The translations under genes and the position numbers were made by a program. 45,212 nt of DNA from contig JAYKXP010000254.1 in the NCBI GenBank assembly GCA_037176845.1, forward strand, positions 1 to 45,212. The letters run 5' to 3'. How positions within the stretch are numbered: the first letter of the stretch is position 1; the number at the start of each line of letters is the position of its first letter. A model generated the notes under the pieces. That model saw nothing but the letters and a program-made list of their open reading frames with translations, had not been told where the DNA came from and did not search any database. Below are positions 38,170 through 45,212 of this stretch, piece after piece. Source of the DNA: Paramarasmius palmivorus. Its lineage: Eukaryota; Basidiomycota; Agaricomycetes; Agaricales; Marasmiaceae.

Positions 38170-38653
38170 AAGATTTTTTTTCTGAGACTTACAGCTGGCT
38201 CACCTAGCGTCAGGAGTGCAACATACCTAGCACTGTTCCTCTAACTCAGCTAACTGTCGTCGAAGAATGCCGTTCGATAAAGTCATAGTCCTTGTATCTT
38301 ATCTGCTTCAATAGCATTCGCATTCGACATCACTGTGGATCTATCCCCAGCTATTTGGTACAAGTTACTTTAGAGCTTGGGCTCGTAGTGTGCATTCAAT
38401 ATCATTATATACATGCTTCTTGGTTCTAAAGCAATGACATATGTCCAAGAATAGGATGGAAAAGGAAACTGAATTTGGAGCAAAAAAATGTGACGAAAGC
38501 GAAAGCAAAGTCCTGTTGAATACGTCAGCTCAACACGACCGCTTCAAGTACAAGAAAAGCTTACCCTCGCTTAAACAATACTCGTGTAAGACGTGTGCTC
38601 AGATGCAGTATCCACTTCGTGCTTGATGTGATCGTCAACGTCCTGATTGAGCC
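38170..38653. other. Intergenic region between converging genes
   Basis: It holds a 61-codon plus-strand frame (38441-38626) with two CxxC cysteines (SCKTCAQM) but no other support. It serves as the 3' flank of both neighbours. Confidence 0.4.
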
Positions 38654-40707
38654 TTAGCTACCATCAAGAGGTAAGAAAATATAAACACTTACTGTAGCTG
38701 GAGAAACAAAAGAATCGATGGTCTGACGTCCGATACCACTTGCTAGATCTACGCCTACCATCGGCGCAAACTCAAGTTCGCTTCTTCCTGCCGGCAATGT
38801 GTTCGCGACTTCAGCAATGCCATGCTCGTCACCTCTTCCTGAATTGATGGTTCTAAATGAATGTTCAGCTATGCTCATTCAAAAAGAGAAGGGAGCGCTG
38901 GACTTACGTCGTAAAGAAGGAGCTGGTATAGACTTCATGAAGTACCAAAGGCTAGTTGAGTTGTGTTTGAATTAGAAACCACATGCCACTTACACCGGGC
39001 CACCAGAGAAGAGAACAAGGTATATAAGCATGATTCTGGTAGTGCCAACGCCTGTTCTCCGGTAAGTAAAGGAAGATGATTCTGCAAAGTCTACTTACTA
39101 AGACGAAGGCTAGGATCACGCAGACGCTATGGGTGCTATAATCAGCGCCGAATCTGAAGAGATAAACGTATGGAAATGCCTACCACGTGAACACACCCGC
39201 ACTAGAACAAGCCGTAATGATCGTGTTGATAGAGGCAATTCGTCTATGGGAAGAAATTATAGTTATGAGCGGTAGACAACAGGACCAAAAAGCACTGCAC
39301 CCTTCTGTGTGAACTAGTGAATATTCAGCCCAAAAGTATCCTGTAGCAGCGGAAGTGATGGCGACATTGGTAGCTATCCCGAGACCATCGACTACTTGAC
39401 GAAGAGTCTGCCAAAGAAATTGAAGCCGGTCAGCTTATATCCAGATATAAAGCAAAGGCAGACAGCAGATACTTTTAACTTCTTCAGTTCAGTATAACTA
39501 TCCATTGGCCAGCTGTAGATTAACCGCTTTTAGCGACTTTGTACCGCCGTACTTTGACTGGAAGCCCTACCACAAGGCAAAGTAAGCTAAGCACCCAGTC
39601 AATGAGTCATGAGCATGTTCCTCGTCCCAACTATGTTTACTCACCTACGGCGCCTGCACATGTCAAAATCAGAACAATGAACTGTTTAGCATTCGTCGGT
39701 CAGGAGGTCTGTAGCTCTGTTCATACCAAACGCTCACCACCAGAGCCAAGGCCGAGGAGTTCCTGTAAATCCGGGCTATTACCGGAGGCACGAACAGTGA
39801 GGCAAAGGCGACGGCAGCAAGTTGATGCACTTACATTCGCGGATACGCCATAGTAAGACACTGACAAAGCAGGCGTTACCGGGTCAGGACGGTGTAGCAA
39901 TAGAATGGCGTAAAACGTACACTTGTGCCAGACTTCCGATGAGAGACTGGTCAACTCAAATGTTAGTCTTCTTAGAGAGTACTGTCAAAGACTCGTACGT
40001 GAAGTAAAGTTGCAACCTGGATGTTTATCAGAGTTATGGTATAAGACCTAGGTAAGTAGAGGCGCTCACCAAATGACTCCTGTACAGCAATACCGACCTG
40101 CTCAATAAAGACAAATCATCGGAGTACACGATGGTACTCACCATAATAGACGATCAAGGAACGAGGGATCAAAGAAGTGAACTACCACATAGGAGTATAG
40201 ACTATAGGACAGCAAGATCTGATGAGCCGTGTCCGAGGTGCTGCTCATGTTTCGAATTGCCTTTATTAGTTTTTCTTCTTTGAAGAGATGCAGACACGTA
40301 CAAGATAACTACAGCCTGTTACAAGACCCAGTTAGAAGGCACATTTTTACCAGCTGAGTGATACCTACCGCCGCTTTAGTACGGAACGAATCTTGTTTCC
40401 AGTAGGTCTATGCAAAGGTTGTCAGTGGAAGCCTTTACAACAATTGCCAGAGACTAGCCTGTGCATATGACTGAGCTAGAGCGCAATTAAATCCCCATAG
40501 ACTGTGATTGAAGACCTTCTTCAGAGTCGCAGGGACTTGAGCGACAACAGCACTCACGCAGTGGCAAAGGTTGTAGCGATAAACAAAACACTTGGCTAAA
40601 GGGAAGAAGATCGTCAGAACTGATAAACCCTGATGAACACGATTGAAAACTTATGAACTAACCAAAGAGGAATCAAAACGAACGGACTGTGAAGTAGGGG
40701 AAGCCAT
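38654..40707 (-). CDS. DUF6534-type seven-helix membrane protein
   Basis: The ATG at 40707 opens a short N-terminus (MASPTSQSVRFDSSL), then many very short exons on the minus strand down to a stop at 38654. Family-typical segments are visible: YSLYSYVVVHFFDPSFLDRL near 40190-40130, matching the YxYxVxHFxDPxxL block of DUF6534, and near the end VYTSSFFTTINSGRGDE, matching the KLYxNSLLATLNxR block after the seventh helix. A soluble tail (LPAGRSELEFAPMVGVDLAS) follows. These fungal 7-TM proteins are expanded in agaricomycetes and of unknown function; a receptor role is suspected only. Not every middle exon could be placed, so inactivation is not excluded. The LTR of element B ends about 30-40 bp upstream of the start codon. 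Confidence 0.65.
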
Positions 40708-40739
40708 TTGCGTAGATGACAAAAGAGGGAAAGAAGAGT

Positions 40740-42437
40740 TGTCTCTACTAGTGAAGCCCCGCTAATACCACTTAGTTTCGGTGAAATCACCTAATACTAT
40801 GACTGCTTTCAGTGTACAAAAGCACTCTACTGTGGCGTAGTTGTGCAAGTGTGGTTCGGCGTGATCAGAGTTGCCGCGCTTAGAGATATCTACTCAAGCT
40901 TGGTCTCAAGAGGGGTAAAATCACTTCTATTCGTCGAAGTTCTAGGAAAGTACACCTGTATAGATGCGTAATAAGGTCGTCCTTGCTTCTATAAGCTAGG
41001 AAATAAGGCGCCAAGGGCTATATGAAGCTGATCTTGGTTCGATCTAAACTGCCTCGAGTGATCTGACTCTCTCTAAGGTAAAACTACAGCACAACTGCCG
41101 GAAAACAGCCACCAAAACTGTCTCCTATAAAGCACGCAAGCAAGGAAGCTCAGCCACCAAAACCGAGGCCTTCTCTACGATGCTAAAGTGTAACCCAACT
41201 GGTTAAAACACTTCCAGAACGCCACCAAGACGAACTAGTATAAAGTTTCACTAATAGGAGAAGTGTAGAGCAATACACAAAGCCAACAACTTGGTCTTTA
41301 TCGCGACCTCTCAAGTTCTTGTCTGCAGTAAAGATCTCAACTATTCTTCTCAATAAGGCTAGGGCCTGACTTGGGTAGAGTTCTGATCGGACAATAGCAA
41401 TCTATTCGTACGATAACCACATACAACGCGTAACGTGCAAGTGGGGGGCAGAATCCTCTGCGGTCCCCGTACATTTGGTGTCCTTTTTATACTGTCCAAG
41501 GTGAATTAAACTGAATAATATGTAATCTGAGTCGGAATAACTGCGGAACGAGACGGAAAAGAGATGAAACAAGAGTCTGGAGAGAGATTTACAACGAGAA
41601 AATATACATATCAGGGAAATCTATAGGTCACAACGTCCATATATGGCGCAAATAGCGTTGACGAGCGAGTAGTAACACTCTGTTTTAAGTACAGGAGTTG
41701 AATCCTGGCGACGGTTAGGCGTTTAGCCTTTATAAAATTTTCTTTTCCATGCGCCAAGCGCTTTTCCCACCAATCGGAGGCCTGGCAGGGTCCTCCCGAG
41801 CTCCTCATTCGCTCAACACCGTTCCTCCACATAACGCCGCCTCTAAATTTTCTTATCCACTCCATGTGGACGTGTTCCAATAAGGTATAATCAGAGGGAA
41901 TCCGCTTCCGCCACCGTAACAACGGTTTGAACAGCTTTGCCTCCGCTCCGATCAATAGGTTCCACTTCGGCCGACAGGTCCTCTAGACCCTTGCCGTATC
42001 CGGCATCGGTGATTTCCGATCAGTTTCCCCCTCTGCCATCAGTCCCCGAGTGATGCCCGAGCCAGTATAACTCTTCTGGGTTGTATGGAAGGGGTAAATT
42101 AACTTGTAAGAATCCCTTTGGTGCGTTCCGGTAGGTGATCTAGGTGTAGTCCGTAGTGAGTTCACTTAAGGACCTTCTCCCTACAAGTTTTCAGGAGGTG
42201 ATTGTACTTCGACAACCACTGGTAGAATTAAAAGTGGTGGCCAGATACCCATGTGGGGCGTACCATGTACCAGGATCACTAATATAACCACCTAAAACAC
42301 CTTCCGTCCAATGACTAAGCTATCCAGGGCTCATACTAGTCCTTCTATAACCATTATGTGTTTATGCAACAATAAAAAAGTGCAAAACTAGCGTATTTGC
42401 GTTTCGAAAAAGAAGTGATTAAAGTCAGGCGTAATCA
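40740..42437 (-). repeat. 3' LTR of element B
   Basis: On the minus strand it starts TGATTACGCC at 42437, directly after the polypurine tract, as LTR A does. A TATA box lies about 950 bp in. Short GCCACCAA repeats near 41107-41160 and 41221 lie in R-U5. The other end is not certain; TGTCTCTACT (plus strand, 40740) is the best candidate and gives about 1.7 kb, close to the 1816 bp of LTR A. Two GTGANNTCAC palindromes (40781, 42156) are inside. A 115-codon minus-strand frame at 41611-41955 is probably chance. Confidence 0.6.
41484..41491 (-). promoter_or_regulatory. TATA box of the LTR B promoter
   Basis: The minus strand reads AGTATAAAAAGGAC. Its position in the LTR mirrors that of LTR A. Transcription would run toward lower coordinates, that is toward the DUF6534-type gene. 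Confidence 0.55.
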
Positions 42438-42456
42438 TCTCCCCCCCCAAACAAAA
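42438..42456 (-). other. Polypurine tract of element B
   Basis: The minus strand reads TTTTGTTTGGGGGGGGAGA, directly before the TGATTACG start of the LTR. It differs from the tract of element A only by one missing G and a longer G run. Confidence 0.75.
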
Positions 42457-42951
42457 TGAAGGATTGTCCTCAATCCAGTGAATTCACTTGGATCTCAAGA
42501 ACTAAGGAGCTTTACGACACGTGACGACCACCGTTGTAATTAGAGTAAATCCAGGGCTATCCATGGGTACTACACACTCGTGAGGGGACAGGCATTGGGG
42601 GCGCGCAGATCATCCATCAAAGTTATCTCCGAAGGTTGCGTAACCGCTTAGATCGCCGTTTCGGCTTGTGACCGATCAGGAGCGTCTAGTTCCCAAACCA
42701 GTTGTGCTTCTAACCGCAAAGGGCGGAGAAGTCCCTCCATTGCCTTTCTAGAGTTAGGCCAAACTCTAAATGTGATATGAGTTGAGACATATAAGTCGTT
42801 GGGTCGGGTACTTAGTGAATTTTCATTCTTTCTTTCCCCCCACCACACAGTCCGATCCAAGGTATGCTATCCCCTGTTTCTTTCCGTGCAGCTCCCCCTA
42901 CAACCTGCTAACTCGTGATTCTAGTCTATTCACATCCACTCACTCTCAATT
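42457..42951. other. Spacer between polypurine tract B and the antisense gene
   Basis: No gene is supported. It contains one GTGAATTCAC palindrome (42478) and a pyrimidine-rich stretch with TTTCCCCCCACC near 42834, probably the promoter and leader of the antisense gene. A 70-codon minus-strand frame has no motif. Confidence 0.5.
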
Positions 42952-45212
42952 ATGGACGCCTCAAAAATCGACGACTGGACGATCTCTCAATCTCTCCGCA
43001 TTTTTCAAGAGATAGAGCGGGTCCACCCATTAATCAACAACATTATCAAGTTTCTGCCTCCAAAGACAAGTCTTCACTGGAGACGCATTTCTTGCACGCC
43101 GGAATCTCCGTGTGAGAGTCTCCACGCGCTTCTTTCTTTCTTTTCTTTTTGCTAACCTTGGCTGTTTATTATGGCGTCTCTCCACCAATTTCACAATTAC
43201 AAAGCTTTCCCTAGGGAGGCTTAATGGAAGTACTCGTGGACACTGGCGCATTTGGCTGTTCTACAGTCGGATCCTCTCTCCCAGGCATCGCAGCCCTTAC
43301 AGCTACCTTCCTAACGCCAACCTGATCGAACAGTGGAAGAGAAAATACGACAATCCAGGTAGCGTATCTCTTTCTATTATTTTCTTTTAACGTCATTATT
43401 GACGATCTCTATTAGGTTCTGCCTTCCCGGATTCCATCTTCCCTCGTCTGGTTACTTCAATAACAAGTACGCCGGCAAAGACGTTCACCAAGACGACGAT
43501 TCGCTACTTTCCAGGCCAGCCGGTTAAATCGACTCCAGTTTATTCACACCACCAATCCCCGTGCTTACTACGCAAACAACAGCTATGCCCGGACCGCGCA
43601 CCAAGCAGGTCATTTAGTGGACAGCAAAAGGTCGTAGAATCATTCCACACCAGGACGATAGCGACGACGACGACAACGACGAGGACGACGAGGAGGACGC
43701 CGAGGAGGACGCCAGTGGCGACGAGAAGATGAACTCGAGGGTCGATCAGGAAAGCTCAGGCTATCAGCCGGTCCCTCCACCAAAAAGTCCATTTCTGCTC
43801 GTAACCACTCGTTACCGCTTCGCGAGCGTTCCCTCAACCTGTCGGAGCCCTTAAAACGCTGAGCTTCGCAAACGCAAAGCTGAACGCTTTGCCAACCGTA
43901 AGTTTTCATCTTAGTTTTTCTTTGTTTTCCCTCTAGCTCACTACCCGTTAACAGTTGCCTTCTCATCATCAGACCCGTTTCCGCCACATTCTCGTCCTAT
44001 CAAGAAGGAGAAGATGGTGGCTGAGACCAAACACAAGCCTGCCGACTCTACTGTCCGGGTCCGATCCGTCCCAAGCCTGTAGACCGGTCTCAGGCTGTGG
44101 TCGACTAAGTCCGGATCACTGTAAGGAGTGTGTATCCAGATCTATCTTCAAAGTGAGTTCACTTCACCCTAATAGCCTTCCTTTCCCTAGTGCGTCGTCC
44201 AGTTCAGAATCAGGTAAGCCTATCTCTTCCCAACACTGAACAATCTTCCGACGTTTGGTCCGCCAAAGGTGCGTGAATCACCTTGCTCTTTATTTCAGTT
44301 ACTAATCCGAGTGTTTTTTACCCTTATTTAGGTTTGGTCCCCGGGGGGGGCTTCTCTGCGTCAAGCCCTTCTATCTCTGAAGGCCGATTGGAGGATTCCT
44401 CATCGACGACTACAAAGGATGGGTCGAGGCACAGATGTTCGACTTCCAAGGGTACAGTGTACCCTCTCCCCCTATTTCGAACAGCTGGGTAGCTTTACTA
44501 ACTGCTCTTAGAGAAGGCCAAACTTCTCGGATGCTCCTACCCAAGCAGAGCGGTATCACTATCTGTTTCCCTATCCTTTCCTAGTTTGAATCCTGGTCGT
44601 TTACTAGGTTCGGCTCCTTCACCTCTTCTGGTCCTCGTACCAAGATGTTTAGCAAGGGCAAGATCCAAGGCCCGTCGAAGAGCATACCATCGTAAGTGAA
44701 ATAGCTTCATTCTCAAGTGATTTCACTTAATACCACCTCTGTCCTTTCTAGGAGAACGAGGTACTACGACGACGACGACAAGGCCGAGCCCCTATCCACG
44801 CACCTGTCTCAACCAATCGACAACGTGGACTTGGAGGAACTGGTCGAGCCGGTACAAACGTGGGCGTCGGTCCTCGAGAAGATCCATTGATCCTCGACCG
44901 TCCTCAACAACATGTTGGGGAGTCGTCCGAGAACATGTCAAAACCCCAAGAGTAAGTGAATTCACTTTCTTCGTCTTTTACTTTTGTTTCCTAACCCCAG
45001 TGAGCTTCACTTAGAGACTCAACTACATCTGCATCGTCAACAGCGATCCAGATTTGTCTCTGGTCAGGGTCCTGACTGCCTTGACAGCTCATCCCCCTCG
45101 TAAGTGGTGTCCTTGTGATCTCACTTAAGTTTAATACTTCTAATTGTTTCTTTCTTTCCCACAGGACGTCCGCCAAAGCGAGAAAACACCCTGCACTCAG
45201 TGCGACAACTCA
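42952..45212 (+). pseudogene. Antisense accessory gene of element B, A2-like layout, degenerate
   Basis: The ATG at 42952 opens a helical N-terminus (MDASKIDDWTISQSLRIFQE). Later exon-like blocks encode YSYLPNANLIEQWKRKYDN (about 43300-43360), an acidic stretch (DDSDDDDNDEDDEEDAEEDA, about 43655-43715), a basic stretch and a cysteine remnant, CRPVSGCGRLSPDHCKEC (about 44079-44133). The order helical, acidic, basic, cysteine cluster is that of A2, and the spacing C-x5-C-x7-C-x2-C resembles a damaged version of the A2 cluster. Frames shift between blocks, so this copy looks broken. Clear introns are 44692-44751, 44952-45000 and 45100-45164, plus one starting at 44153; each contains the GTGANNTCAC palindrome. 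The gene continues past the window or a second one begins near 44750. Confidence 0.5.

Larger units (their letters stand above)
40781..45124. promoter_or_regulatory. Repeated palindrome AAGTGANNTCACTT in element B
   Basis: The core GTGANNTCAC occurs at 40781, 42156, 42478, 44153, 44717, 44956 and 45115. Several copies extend to the full 14-mer. A core with eight fixed bases is expected about once in 65 kb, yet seven lie in 4.4 kb; I found one more in the rest of the window (21500). Four lie in apparent introns of the antisense gene, two of them overlapping the 5' splice site. Confidence 0.8.
40740..45212 (-). mobile_element. Ty3/Gypsy-type LTR retrotransposon B (3' part; runs off the right edge)
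   Basis: Read on the minus strand it shows the same order as the end of element A: intron-rich genes on the strand opposite to the element RNA, a polypurine tract (42438-42456) and a long LTR. The polypurine tract and the LTR TATA position match those of A. Pol should lie beyond 45212 on the minus strand; it is not in the window, so assignment to Gypsy rests on layout and on the tract. Confidence 0.65.

Noticed and set aside
41700..41730. Fragment reading like a pol C-terminus in LTR B
   Set aside because: No conserved retroelement motif could be recognised in any frame.
41611..41955. 115-codon minus-strand ORF in LTR B
   Set aside because: It lies inside U3, has no motif or splice partner, and long LTRs often hold chance frames.

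Overview
The window looks like accessory DNA from a filamentous basidiomycete, most likely an agaricomycete. Genes carry many 47-65 nt introns with GTANGT donors and CTNAC branch sites. Host families are fungal (DUF6534-type membrane protein, a C2HC-finger family), and LTR retroelements of the Ty3/Gypsy order interrupt and flank the host genes. All exon models were made by eye.

Region 1 (1-12,839) is the right part of a large Gypsy-type element, called A here. A decayed 5' interior (with a 60-nt G tract) leads into reverse transcriptase, then RNase H-integrase, with one frameshift between them. Between pol and the 3' LTR lie two multi-exon genes on the opposite strand: A1 (5519-6769) and A2 (7942-10510, with a Zn2Cys6-type cluster). 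A tRNA-like sequence and a duplicated polypurine tract lie between A1 and A2. The LTR (11024-12839) starts TGTGAGG and ends CCTCACA. The hexamer CATATG is greatly over-represented through the element and sits in 8 of the 9 A2 introns.

Region 2 (12,840-21,605) is damaged host DNA. It holds an alpha/beta-hydrolase gene cut near its 3' end by the LTR, a second C-terminal fragment of the same family, and minus-strand exons I could not assign.

Region 3 (21,606-23,254) is a compact, young-looking, non-autonomous LTR element with identical 148-bp LTRs, a primer-binding site resembling the 3' end of tRNA-Ser, and one intact gag-like ORF.

Region 4 (25.5-40.7 kb) is a host gene island: two uncharacterised fungal proteins, an F-box protein, a Pumilio (PUF) protein with an altered RNA-recognition code, a C2HC-finger protein and a DUF6534-type 7-TM protein.

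Region 5 (about 40,740-45,212) is the 3' end of a second Gypsy-type element, B, in the opposite orientation. It has the same plan as A: a 1.7-kb LTR, a near-identical polypurine tract, and an intron-rich antisense gene with a cysteine-cluster remnant. Its repeated palindrome is different: AAGTGANNTCACTT instead of TCATATGA. The main finding is this shared layout: antisense intron-rich accessory genes, one encoding a zinc-cluster protein, with element-specific palindromes placed in introns and LTRs.
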